The translations under genes were made by a program, and so were the position numbers. Shown here in pieces: positions 14,320 to 20,628 of a DNA stretch of 22,709 nt. The stretch is taken from positions 1 through 22,709 of the forward strand of contig CAYMIM010000027.1 of the NCBI GenBank assembly GCA_964390715.1. The letters are read 5' to 3'. Numbering within the stretch: position 1 is the stretch's first letter; each line of letters opens with the position of its first letter. Source of the stretch: JACOVP01 sp964390715 (GTDB taxonomy: Archaea > Nanobdellota > Nanobdellia > SCGC-AAA011-G17 > UBA489). Below the pieces are notes generated by a model. It was not told the origin of the DNA. It was given only the letters and a program-made list of their open reading frames with translations, and searched no databases.

Positions 14320-15219
14320 TTATTCGCGACGAATGGTTAGCCAGCCTCTTTTGAGACTGAAATGATTCCAGAGATCCGCAGCAAGAAGACGACCCATGCC
14401 GAATATCGAGACTGTGTTTTGTTTATAGGAATAATTTCCTCTTGCTATTTGTCTTCGTAAACTTTCGATAACATTGCCGTTGTTTATTTGTTCCGCAAAT
14501 GAGATGTACGCTTTTCCTAGATGTGATAAAGCATGCGCTTCTGAAACTGCTACTTGTGGGATATTATATCTTTGTCCAAATTGTGCTGACGCTCTATTTT
14601 GTTCTTTCAGTCTAAATAAATCCATAAGTGATCGTGGCCATGGACTCGCACTGAACGTTTCAATCGCATCGAAAAAGCCAAGACAATTTTCAAATCTTGT
14701 TTTTAACTCATCTGTTGGTATGGGCGCAGTATATTCTGCCGCGCCGGGTGTTGTTCCCTCTACATTTTTTCCTTGCACGAAGTAAGGGGTTGGCGCAATA
14801 ATCAAACATCCTAATTCTCTCGCTTCTTTTACTGTATCTTCTAAATGTTTTCCATCTGGAAGTTGTTTTGGCGCTCCTAAAATTAAAATATGGCCTTCTT
14901 GTGTAAGTACTTGTTGACCTCGAAGCACTGTTACTGGCTTTTCGTTTGGTGGATGTACTATTACCAATATTGGTTCTCTTTTTTGAATAAGCCTTTCTAC
15001 TTGATATCCGGAAGGAAGATCTTTTGCTGTTTCGTATACTTGTTGAAAACGAGTATCTCCGAAATTAACGAGTCCTATCAAATCTAAATTGACTTCTGAG
15101 CAACGATCAACTAATGCTTGTAAAGAACGTTCTCCTTGATAAGAAATGCCTGGTAGTTCAAATCGTCCACGCTCAAATGTTGGCCATCCATAGGTATGCA
15201 GATCTACATTAAAAGTCAT
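14320..15219 (-). CDS. PHP-fold protein with degenerate metal site
   Basis: The product is 299 aa. The N-terminus NVDLHTYG (residues 4-11) is the PHP motif 1 position, usually DLHxH; here the second His is Tyr10. Near 225-232, AVSEAHALSHLG matches the usual SDAH-x-x-x-x-LG motif, and FDAIETFSASPWPR (183-196) matches the Glu-containing strand of the family. The TDH motif is not found (NFGDT at 52-56) and the usual HP motif reads APTPYF (142-147). PHP proteins are metal-dependent phosphoesterases, but several ligand His residues appear lost here, so activity is uncertain. A TATA box 29 nt upstream predicts a leaderless mRNA. It is an isolated minus-strand gene, convergent with rpa and divergent from the Cys-rich protein gene. 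Confidence 0.75.
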   Translation of the reverse strand: MTFNVDLHTYGWPTFERGRFELPGISYQGERSLQALVDRCSEVNLDLIGLVNFGDTRFQQVYETAKDLPSGYQVERLIQKREPILVIVHPPNEKPVTVLRGQQVLTQEGHILILGAPKQLPDGKHLEDTVKEARELGCLIIAPTPYFVQGKNVEGTTPGAAEYTAPIPTDELKTRFENCLGFFDAIETFSASPWPRSLMDLFRLKEQNRASAQFGQRYNIPQVAVSEAHALSHLGKAYISFAEQINNGNVIESLRRQIARGNYSYKQNTVSIFGMGRLLAADLWNHFSLKRGWLTIRRE

Positions 15220-15240
15220 AGAGTTATCTATATACTAGAG

Positions 15241-15248
15241 TATATAAG
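15241..15248 (-). promoter_or_regulatory. TATA box of the PHP-fold gene
   Basis: On the minus strand the element reads CTTATATA, 29 nt before ATG 15219, predicting a leaderless transcript. Confidence 0.6.
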
Positions 15249-15283
15249 ATTTTCTCTGAATTGCATTTTATTTCTAACGAAAG

Positions 15284-15291
15284 TTATAAAA
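15284..15291 (+). promoter_or_regulatory. TATA box of the 132-aa Cys-rich protein gene
   Basis: TTATAAAA begins 31 nt before ATG 15315, which favours that start over an in-frame TTG at 15261 lying upstream of the promoter. Confidence 0.6.
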
Positions 15292-15314
15292 AGGACATCT
15301 CTCTCCTTATTCAC

Positions 15315-15713
15315 ATGACAGATGATTCAAAAAAGAGAAATATTTTAACTATCCTCTTCTTTTTAGCAATTTTATTCGTAGCTATTGGCTTTGACCATGG
15401 AAATCAAGTTTCAGGACAATATACTCGACAATCTGCCAGCTCTCCAGAGACTTGGAAGATGGACTGTAGAATCCCTACCGTATCAGCAGCTGGTAAGGAT
15501 TTAGGACGTACTTTATTCAATACTTTTGGTTGCCAACGAGGACAGACTGTAATACTTTGTGATAATGCAGTTAAAGGATTGCAATTAGGAAAAGGTGTTA
15601 CTGCTGAAATTTCTTGCGCTTCATCTAATGATAAACAACAGTTTGTTCTTGCTTGTCGAGATCAGATTACTGCTCTTTGTACTCCTTCTGTACGCACGAC
15701 CACTAGACGATAA
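15315..15713 (+). CDS. Membrane-anchored or secreted Cys-rich small protein
   Basis: From ATG 15315 the product is 132 aa. Residues 6-7 are basic and 9-27 are a hydrophobic helix (ILTILFFLAILFVAIGF), giving a signal anchor or an uncleaved signal. The external part has six Cys (51, 73, 82, 101, 114, 122), so up to three disulfides, and a basic C-terminus. There is no Gly before the helix, so it is not of the prepilin class. It is a single-gene unit by its own promoter. No family is recognised. Confidence 0.65.
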   Translation: MTDDSKKRNILTILFFLAILFVAIGFDHGNQVSGQYTRQSASSPETWKMDCRIPTVSAAGKDLGRTLFNTFGCQRGQTVILCDNAVKGLQLGKGVTAEISCASSNDKQQFVLACRDQITALCTPSVRTTTRR

Positions 15714-15767
15714 TTCTTGAATATATATTTTCTAGAAGCTATTGACTTCTCAAACACCCTGCCCAGC

Positions 15768-15775
15768 TTTATAAA
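15768..15775 (+). promoter_or_regulatory. TATA box of the small-protein/radA operon
   Basis: TTTATAAA lies 36 nt before ATG 15804, giving a leader of only a few bases. It supports ATG 15804 over the in-frame start at 15717. Confidence 0.6.
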
Positions 15776-15803
15776 TAAAAATCACTTTCTAGTGTTTGTC
15801 CTC

Positions 15804-16127
15804 ATGGACACTGAAACAAAACGCGACAAGCAACAATGGAGAGTGATTGACATGGTAAGCAATTTACCTGTGAAAAAATTTAGATCTGGCGCTATAGAAG
15901 GCGTCGTTTGGGCAAATAAACGAAAACGCGAGGATGGCACAGAGATTGAGTTCAAGACTGTCACCTTACGACGCAGCTGGAAAGACAAGGAACAAGATAT
16001 CTGGCGTGAGGAAAAAATTAACCTGCGCAAGATGGATCTGCCCAAAGTTCAGCTGATTATCCAGAAGCTCCAAGAAGATCTTTTTCTAAATAGTAACCAG
16101 GACAAGGGAGATGACGCTGATGAGTAA
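15804..16127 (+). CDS. Small basic protein coupled to radA (possible single-stranded-DNA or nucleic-acid binder)
   Basis: From ATG 15804 the product is 107 aa. The core, residues 27-90, reads as several beta strands followed by one helix (KFRSGAIEGVVWANKRKR, then FKTVTLRRSWKD, then DLPKVQLIIQKLQEDL). It is highly charged with many Arg and Lys. Its strand-strand-strand-helix layout recalls PC4-type single-stranded-DNA-binding domains, but I cannot confirm this. It overlaps the RadA start by 8 nt and shares its promoter, so a role alongside recombination is likely. The acidic tail (DKGDDADE) follows the helix. Confidence 0.78.
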   Translation: MDTETKRDKQQWRVIDMVSNLPVKKFRSGAIEGVVWANKRKREDGTEIEFKTVTLRRSWKDKEQDIWREEKINLRKMDLPKVQLIIQKLQEDLFLNSNQDKGDDADE

Positions 16128-17166
16128 ACTTAAAGTACTAGGAACGCAACAGGAAGTCGTTATGGTAGAAAAACCAAATGAAAAAACCGTTGAAAAGGTA
16201 GAACAGAAGTCACAAGGCATAGAAGACCTACCAGGTGTTGGAGCAGCTACCGCTGAAAAACTCCGAGAAGCTGGCTTTGATAGTCTGATGAGCCTAGCAG
16301 TCGCTAGTCCCGCTGAACTCGTTGAAGTGTGCGCTATTGGTGAGTCTGTCGCTAAACGCATTATTAATATCGCGAGAAGCAAGCTTGACATGGGCTTTGA
16401 AACCGGCATTGATCTGCTCAAGAGAAGACAAGAAGTCATTCGTCTCAGCACTGGAAGCAAAGCTTTTGATAGTATGATCGGCGGCGGATTTGAAACTGGC
16501 GCGATTAGCGAGGCGTACGGAGAATTTGGATCAAGCAAATCACAAATCGCTCATGTTTTAGCAGTGCGCACCCAATTGCCTGTAGAACAAGGAGGAGCAA
16601 ATGCGTCCGTCATTTTTGTTGATGGCGAAAGCACATTTAGGCCTGAAAGAATTAAGCAGATCGCAGAAGCATTGAAAGTGGATCCTATTGAAACACTCAA
16701 GAACATCGCTGTAGCTCGAGCATTTAACAGCGATCATCAAATGCTCATCGCTGAGAAGACAGAAGACTTGATCAAACAGAAAATGGCCACAGATAGACCT
16801 GTGCGTCTTATTGTTGTTGACTCATTAACGTCTCACTTCAGAGCTGATTTTGTTGGACGAGGACAACTGGCTGACAGACAACAGAAATTAAACAAGCATA
16901 TGCACGTGCTGATGAAATTAGCGAGCCAATACAACATCTGCGTGTATGTCACGAACCAAGTGATGGCGAAGCCTGACACATTCTTTGGTGACCCGACCGC
17001 AGCGATTGGAGGCCACATTGTAGGTCACAACTCCCAGACACGTATCTACCTGCGCAAAGGCAAGAAAGGAACACGTGTTGGAAAACTTGTAGACAGCCCC
17101 TATCTGCCTGACGCTGAATGCATCTTCAAAATCACGGACGCTGGGATTGAAGACGTGGAGGAATAA
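16120..17166 (+). CDS. radA: DNA repair and recombination protein RadA, with altered Walker A
   Basis: I choose ATG 16120, which has GGAGATGA five nt before it; ATG 16111 would give three more residues. The product is 348 aa, the usual size. Residues 33-57 are the helix-hairpin-helix region (GIEDLPGVGAATAEKLREAG). The ATPase core has Walker B LIVVDS (230-235) and the L2/ATP-cap region with VTNQVMAKPDTFFGDPTAAIGG (277-298), ending near RKGKKGTRVGKLVDSPYLPD. RadA forms filaments on single-stranded DNA and drives strand exchange. The Walker A reads GEFGSSKS (134-141), where the family form is GEFGSGKT/S; the Gly before Lys140 is Ser. The gene is translationally linked to the small basic protein upstream. 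Confidence 0.95.
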   Translation: MSKLKVLGTQQEVVMVEKPNEKTVEKVEQKSQGIEDLPGVGAATAEKLREAGFDSLMSLAVASPAELVEVCAIGESVAKRIINIARSKLDMGFETGIDLLKRRQEVIRLSTGSKAFDSMIGGGFETGAISEAYGEFGSSKSQIAHVLAVRTQLPVEQGGANASVIFVDGESTFRPERIKQIAEALKVDPIETLKNIAVARAFNSDHQMLIAEKTEDLIKQKMATDRPVRLIVVDSLTSHFRADFVGRGQLADRQQKLNKHMHVLMKLASQYNICVYVTNQVMAKPDTFFGDPTAAIGGHIVGHNSQTRIYLRKGKKGTRVGKLVDSPYLPDAECIFKITDAGIEDVEE

Positions 17167-17174
17167 TTTATATA
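17167..17174 (+). promoter_or_regulatory. TATA box of the 58-aa gene after radA
   Basis: TTTATATA starts directly after the radA stop codon, 30 nt before ATG 17197. Confidence 0.6.
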
Positions 17175-17196
17175 CTTCTTTTTTCTTTCTTTTTTT

Positions 17197-17373
17197 ATGG
17201 ATTGCCGCGACTATAATCTCTTGTTGATCGCTATGGCGTTTGGCATCATTGTTACCGCCCTTCTTAAACTACAGCTTAAGCCCTTTCTCTATTATCCCTT
17301 ACTGGCGCTGGCTGTATTATTGTTGCCTTTACTGTTTGTCCTCTTTTTGAACAGAATCAATGATATTACTTAA
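17197..17373 (+). CDS. 58-aa two-helix membrane protein, leaderless
   Basis: The product starts MDCRDYNLLLIAMAFGIIVT and has two hydrophobic segments, about residues 7-23 and 32-51, with a short basic turn (KLQLKP) between them. The evidence is the TATA box exactly 30 nt upstream, the open frame to TAA 17373 and the clear membrane character. It stands alone between radA and the nucleotidyltransferase promoter. I recognise no family. It is one of several very short membrane proteins in the window, with those at 7000 and 7747. Confidence 0.7.
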   Translation: MDCRDYNLLLIAMAFGIIVTALLKLQLKPFLYYPLLALAVLLLPLLFVLFLNRINDIT

Positions 17374-17418
17374 TTGTTTACTATATCAAATTTTCTAGAT
17401 TCATAAGGCAAGTTACAC

Positions 17419-17472
17419 TCTATCATAGATTAGAACAATACCTTTATAAATAAGTCTATCCATTGTATAGAC
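17419..17472 (+). promoter_or_regulatory. Promoter of the nucleotidyltransferase gene, bracketed by two TCTAT palindromes
   Basis: The TATA box TTTATAAA (17443-17450) lies 30 nt before ATG 17473. Upstream of it is TCTAT-C-ATAGA (17419-17429), and downstream GTCTAT-x7-ATAGAC (17454-17472), ending right at the start codon. Both share the TCTAT/ATAGA half-sites. Such a layout suits a dimeric repressor that would block the promoter, perhaps the AbrB-like N-terminus of the gene product. Confidence 0.55.
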
Positions 17473-18270
17473 ATGAAAAATCAGCTTATCCAAGAACAAA
17501 TCAGGAAACGAGTAGCCAGATCAGGCAATAGCGGAGCTGTCTGGGTTCCCAAGGACTGGCTCGGAGAAGAAATTCTTGTTACACGACTACAAACTCCAAA
17601 ACTCTCCCTAGGGGAAGAGCTCATAAACATACTTCTTCCTTACCTCAAAGATATTTCCGGCATTTTTCTCTATGGATCCTACGCAAGAAAAGAAGAAACA
17701 AAGGGATCTGATATTGATGTTTTGATCATAGCAAAAAACACATTTACCATGAAGCATACTAAAAAATTCGATATTACTGTTCTTGAAACTAGTAAAATAG
17801 AAGACGTGGTTCAGAAAAATCCCTTTATTTACGCCATGCTTCGTGAAGCTAAACCTCTTTTCAATAGCTCCCTCTTAGAAGAGCTGCAGCAAAGCAAAAA
17901 AAACTTCAAACCCTTTATCCGTTGGTTCAAAGAGACTACTTTAGATAGCATCGTTAGCACGAAAGAACTTATTGACTTAGATAGCGAGGAATCAACCTAT
18001 TTAACTTCCTATAGCGTAGTCTATTCACTTCTGTTAAGGCTAAGGGGAATATTCTTATTACACTCAGTTTTAACTAACAAACCATTTACCAACGCCCTGT
18101 TTAAAAAATACCTCACTCGTTTTATTTCAGTATCTTCGTTTATCAAATTATTGCAGATTTATAGAAATGTTCGAGATAATAAAAAAATAGATTCTGTACA
18201 AATAGAGATTGTTCTAGCAAATAAACTTTTAGACCTCTTACAGCGAGAAGTTGGGAGCTTCCATGACTAA
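17473..18270 (+). CDS. Nucleotidyltransferase with AbrB-like N-terminus (MNT-type, toxin-antitoxin-like)
   Basis: The product is 265 aa. Residues 10-40 (RKRVARSGNSGAVWVPKDWL) resemble the AbrB/SpoVT-type or DUF2080-like DNA-binding sequence common in archaea. Residues 62-105 are a minimal nucleotidyltransferase core with GSYARKEETKGSDID (68-82) and a third Asp near 100 (KKFDITVLE), so D80, D82 and D100 are the likely metal ligands. Residues 130-265 are all-helical. Such enzymes transfer nucleotides to proteins or RNA and often pair with HEPN toxins. The promoter is leaderless and bracketed by palindromes, which suggests self-regulation. The next small gene overlaps by 8 nt. Confidence 0.82.
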   Translation: MKNQLIQEQIRKRVARSGNSGAVWVPKDWLGEEILVTRLQTPKLSLGEELINILLPYLKDISGIFLYGSYARKEETKGSDIDVLIIAKNTFTMKHTKKFDITVLETSKIEDVVQKNPFIYAMLREAKPLFNSSLLEELQQSKKNFKPFIRWFKETTLDSIVSTKELIDLDSEESTYLTSYSVVYSLLLRLRGIFLLHSVLTNKPFTNALFKKYLTRFISVSSFIKLLQIYRNVRDNKKIDSVQIEIVLANKLLDLLQREVGSFHD

Positions 18271-18448
18271 TAGAAAGAAAAGATTATCCAAAGGCGTCGC
18301 ATCACTACAAGAGCAAATACGACTTCATGAAGAGAAGCTCAAGCAAGCAGAAAAAGCAGGAAGACTAGAGCTTGTCGGCTATTACATCAAAGAACTAGAG
18401 GCAAAAAAGAAAGATATAGAGAAAAAGAAAAAATTACTTAGCAAATAA
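18263..18448 (+). CDS. Small Lys-rich coiled-coil protein coupled to the nucleotidyltransferase
   Basis: From ATG 18263 the product is 61 aa, starting MTNRKKRLSKGVASLQEQIR, then two amphipathic helices rich in Lys and Glu. It overlaps the nucleotidyltransferase by 8 nt and ends six nt before the tRNA. An in-frame TTG at 18251 would add four residues. The coupling suggests a functional partner, possibly the other half of a two-gene module, but it has no RNase motif that I can see. It may also be a nucleic-acid-binding peptide. Confidence 0.65.
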   Translation: MTNRKKRLSKGVASLQEQIRLHEEKLKQAEKAGRLELVGYYIKELEAKKKDIEKKKKLLSK

Positions 18449-18454
18449 GATATA

Positions 18455-18528
18455 CGCCTTCGACAGGATTTGAACCTGTGTCACAAGCTCCGCAAGCTCG
18501 TATTCTGTCCAAGCTAAACTACGAAGGC
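18455..18528 (-). tRNA. tRNA-Arg(GCG)
   Basis: On the minus strand the sequence folds as a full cloverleaf. The acceptor is GCCTTCG with CGAAGGC, then U8 A9. The D stem is GTTT with GAAT (G-T wobbles) and the D loop carries G18 G19 A20. The anticodon stem is CGAGC with GCTTG and the loop is TTGCGGA, giving anticodon GCG, which reads CGC/CGU Arg codons. The variable region has four bases. The T arm is ACAGG with loop TTCAAAT. The discriminator is G. CCA is not encoded and there is no intron. Its promoter is the TTTATAAA at 18553-18560, about 32 nt upstream, shared with the Zn-ribbon gene. Confidence 0.95.
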
Positions 18529-18552
18529 GTGGAAAAACGGTAAAAAGCAAGG

Positions 18553-18560
18553 TTTATAAA
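18553..18560. promoter_or_regulatory. Palindromic TATA box shared by tRNA-Arg and the Zn-ribbon gene
   Basis: TTTATAAA reads the same on both strands. It lies 31 nt before ATG 18584 on the plus strand and 32 nt before the tRNA 5' end on the minus strand. No second TATA-like box was seen between the two genes. Confidence 0.6.
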
Positions 18561-18583
18561 TCTATATTTGGGCTTTCAATGTT

Positions 18584-18757
18584 ATGGATAAACAAACCAA
18601 ATGTATGACCTGTCATCGTCCTCTAGAAAACGTAAAAGGTAACGCTTCTTTTACCTGTCCTCAGTGTGAAAAACATACGATTACTCGTTGCTTCTATTGT
18701 CGAAGACTCGCATCAAGATACACTTGCCCAGGATGCGGCTTTACCGGTCCTAACTAA
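18584..18757 (+). CDS. Archaeal Zn-ribbon RNA-binding protein (COG2888-like)
   Basis: The product is 57 aa with four CxxC motifs: Cys7-Cys10, Cys25-Cys28, Cys36-Cys39 and Cys48-Cys51, enough for two zinc sites. The size and Cys pattern match the archaeal Zn-ribbon protein predicted to act in translation, which is often encoded beside aEF1-beta, as here (three nt to the next start). Adjacent CPQC and CPGCGFTG strings fit the family. The start is ATG 18584, about 31 nt after the TATA box; an ATG at 18579 is in another frame. Likely leaderless. Confidence 0.85.
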   Translation: MDKQTKCMTCHRPLENVKGNASFTCPQCEKHTITRCFYCRRLASRYTCPGCGFTGPN

Positions 18758-18760
18758 ACC

Positions 18761-19036
18761 ATGGCGCACGTTATTATAACCTTGAAGATTATGCCTGAAG
18801 GAGTTGACGTTTCTTTAAGTCAGCTAGAGACCAGTTCTAAAGAAGTCATTGAGAAGTATGGCTGCAAAATGATGCGTGTTGAGAAAGATCCTATTGGCTT
18901 TGGCTTAGTAGCATTGAAGCTTACCTTTTCTATGGATGAGAACAAAGGTAGCACGGACGCATTAGAGGAACAACTCAAAGAGATTCCTGGCGTGATGAAT
19001 GTGGAAGTAGTCAATGTTGGAAGGGCTTTGGGCTGA
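18761..19036 (+). CDS. ef1b: Archaeal elongation factor 1-beta (aEF1B)
   Basis: The product is 91 aa, the usual size for the archaeal form. It begins MAHVIITLKIMPEGVDVSLS and contains DPIGFGLVALKLTFSMDE and ELKEIPGVMNVEVVNVGR-like strands, the EF1-guanine-exchange fold. It exchanges GDP for GTP on elongation factor 1-alpha in the cytoplasm. It follows the Zn-ribbon gene by three nt and its TGA stop shares a base with the next ATG (TGATG at 19034-19038), so the three genes form one translation-linked operon. Confidence 0.93.
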   Translation: MAHVIITLKIMPEGVDVSLSQLETSSKEVIEKYGCKMMRVEKDPIGFGLVALKLTFSMDENKGSTDALEEQLKEIPGVMNVEVVNVGRALG

Positions 19037-19710
19037 TGGCTGAAACACCTTTTACTCCAGAACAACTTCAAAAACTCACAGAGATTTCTCGCTTACCTCC
19101 AGAAGAACAAAAAAAAGTTTTACCCGAGTTTCTGAAAATCTTATCTCCTGAGCAAATCAAATATCTTCAAGAGCAACAACAAACACCTAGCAAAAGCGCG
19201 GGAACTACCTGTCCTTTTTGCATGATCAGCCAGAAACAATTACAAAGCGTTATTTTATATGAAGACTCTCTTTTGATGGCTGTACTGGATATTCGACCAG
19301 CGACGAAAGGACACACGATTCTTTTTCCGAAACAACATTCCGCAGATTTTACTTCATTGCCTTCTGATCAGGTAGCGCAACTCTTCACTGTAGGCCAGAA
19401 ATTAGCAGGGATATTAGAAGAACTTGAGGGCTGTGAGGGTGTGAATCTTTTTGTAGCCAATGGCACGATCGCTGGACAAACGGTTGATCATGTCATGGCG
19501 CATGTCATTCCGAGATACAAAGATGATAATGTGCAGTTGACTTGGGAAGGAAAACCTACAACACCAGAAACCTTACAACAAATCTATCAACAACTCGCTC
19601 CTAAACTTCCTGGACTAGTACCACAACCAAAAGAGATTCCAACAGTTTCCCAGCAACCCCCTTCTGATGACTTAGTCGAGAATGATGAAGAGCCTTTCGC
19701 GGATTTCTAA
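19036..19710 (+). CDS. HIT-family protein with N-terminal helical extension and altered histidine triad
   Basis: The product is 224 aa. Residues 1-50 are a helical, Glu/Gln-rich extension (SRLPPEEQKKVLPEFLKIL). The HIT domain, about 58-170, has CPFC (59-62), VLDIRPATKGHTILFPKQH (83-101) and the active-site region GQTVDHVMAHVIPR (147-160). The histidine triad reads H152-x-M154-x-H156, where the canonical form is HxHxH with the middle His as nucleophile. Cys59, Cys62, His101 and His152 could bind zinc. Residues 175-224 are a Gln/Pro-rich tail. HIT proteins are nucleotide hydrolases or transferases; with Met at the middle position, catalysis is doubtful. The gene overlaps aEF1B by one base and converges on the peptidase gene with a 4-nt overlap. 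Confidence 0.88.
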   Translation: MAETPFTPEQLQKLTEISRLPPEEQKKVLPEFLKILSPEQIKYLQEQQQTPSKSAGTTCPFCMISQKQLQSVILYEDSLLMAVLDIRPATKGHTILFPKQHSADFTSLPSDQVAQLFTVGQKLAGILEELEGCEGVNLFVANGTIAGQTVDHVMAHVIPRYKDDNVQLTWEGKPTTPETLQQIYQQLAPKLPGLVPQPKEIPTVSQQPPSDDLVENDEEPFADF

Positions 19711-20573
19711 AGCAACGCCAAGATGTTTATCTGCAGTAATGTCGCCAGAGTTCCCAAGAAAAATGGAGGAATAAAAGGAATGCCTTCTTTCACCAATACT
19801 CTTTTGACTTTCGCTTTTATTAATTTTTGAATATCTTCTTTTTCAACGCCAGTATTCTTGACTTTGTAGATGACTCGCTTGTTGACTAGAACATCTCCCT
19901 CGACCCAATCACCTTCTGTCAGCTCTTGTGGTTTTAGATATTTATAGAGACACGCTTTTTCTATAGACTTCACATACATCCAGAGATAGGGGTATAACAA
20001 GATGAGGAGCGCCAGTGTCATGAGACTTATACGCACGAAGAGATCAGACATGAGGAAAGCTAAAGTGAATACTATTATCGCAAGCACTATAGCGTAAATC
20101 CTTATCTTGATCATCTTTTTTTCCTGTAATAATTGCTTGGCGGCCACCGTGAATTTTTGCCGATGCTTCCAAGCAAGGATGACTCCCCACGCAAGACCAT
20201 AGACGGCGCCGAAGAGCAAAATATTAACAAACAAGACTCCTAAAAAGGGCGTTATTGATTGCGGCAAGAAAGAAGGACGCGTCGCAAATATCACTCCCAA
20301 AGCCATCATTATTTTCGCGTCTCCTCCACCCCATTGCTTCGCATAATACATGAGACTTCCCAGGAGATAAGTCACGCCTAACCCTATAAACGCCATGAAG
20401 AAATACGACCATTTTTCCTGACCGAGAGCACCTATTAACCTGATTCCAAATCCCGCAGCAATGAGACTGTAGGAAATCCAATCTGGAACTTCACGTGTTT
20501 TGAGATCATGAATAGTCGCGGCACCTAAACCTATTACCGCCACACCTGCCAAAAGTATATCGAGCGCCACCAT
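19707..20573 (-). CDS. Prepilin peptidase, aspartic type A24 (FlaK/PibD-like)
   Basis: I choose ATG 20573, giving 288 aa; the frame runs back to 20663 but that would overlap the divergent gene's start. Multiple membrane helices are present. The two catalytic Asp are seen: D23 in TIHDLKTREVPDW and D85 in QWGGGDAKIMM, the GxGD motif. A long C-terminal cytoplasmic part (LTEGDWVEGDVLVNKRVIYK, then GVEKEDIQKL, then VKRVLVKEGIPFIPPF) is the usual extension of archaeal forms. It removes short basic leaders ending in Gly from pilins and archaellins, so the ten class III signal proteins at 7236-13261 are likely substrates. It converges with the HIT gene with a 4-nt stop overlap and is divergent from the reductase gene. 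Confidence 0.93.
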   Translation of the reverse strand: MVALDILLAGVAVIGLGAATIHDLKTREVPDWISYSLIAAGFGIRLIGALGQEKWSYFFMAFIGLGVTYLLGSLMYYAKQWGGGDAKIMMALGVIFATRPSFLPQSITPFLGVLFVNILLFGAVYGLAWGVILAWKHRQKFTVAAKQLLQEKKMIKIRIYAIVLAIIVFTLAFLMSDLFVRISLMTLALLILLYPYLWMYVKSIEKACLYKYLKPQELTEGDWVEGDVLVNKRVIYKVKNTGVEKEDIQKLIKAKVKRVLVKEGIPFIPPFFLGTLATLLQINILALL

Positions 20574-20598
20574 CTTTCTTTTTCGATTTGTGGTAATC

Positions 20599-20606
20599 CT
20601 TATAAA
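20599..20606. promoter_or_regulatory. TATA box shared by the prepilin peptidase and reductase genes
   Basis: CTTATAAA contains the palindrome TTATAA. It starts 30 nt before ATG 20629 on the plus strand and lies about 33 nt before ATG 20573 on the minus strand. No other box is visible in the 55-nt gap. Confidence 0.55.
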
Positions 20607-20628
20607 TGTTCTGCAGTGGTTCTTTGCC

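Noticed and set aside
17999..18090. HEPN-type Rx4-6H motif in the nucleotidyltransferase C-terminus (RGIFLLH)
   Set aside because: It falls in a hydrophobic helix and lacks the usual polar residues around the motif, so it is probably chance.
18440..18540. att site or mobile element at the tRNA-Arg gene
   Set aside because: No direct repeat of the tRNA 3' end, integrase or recombination gene was seen in the window.
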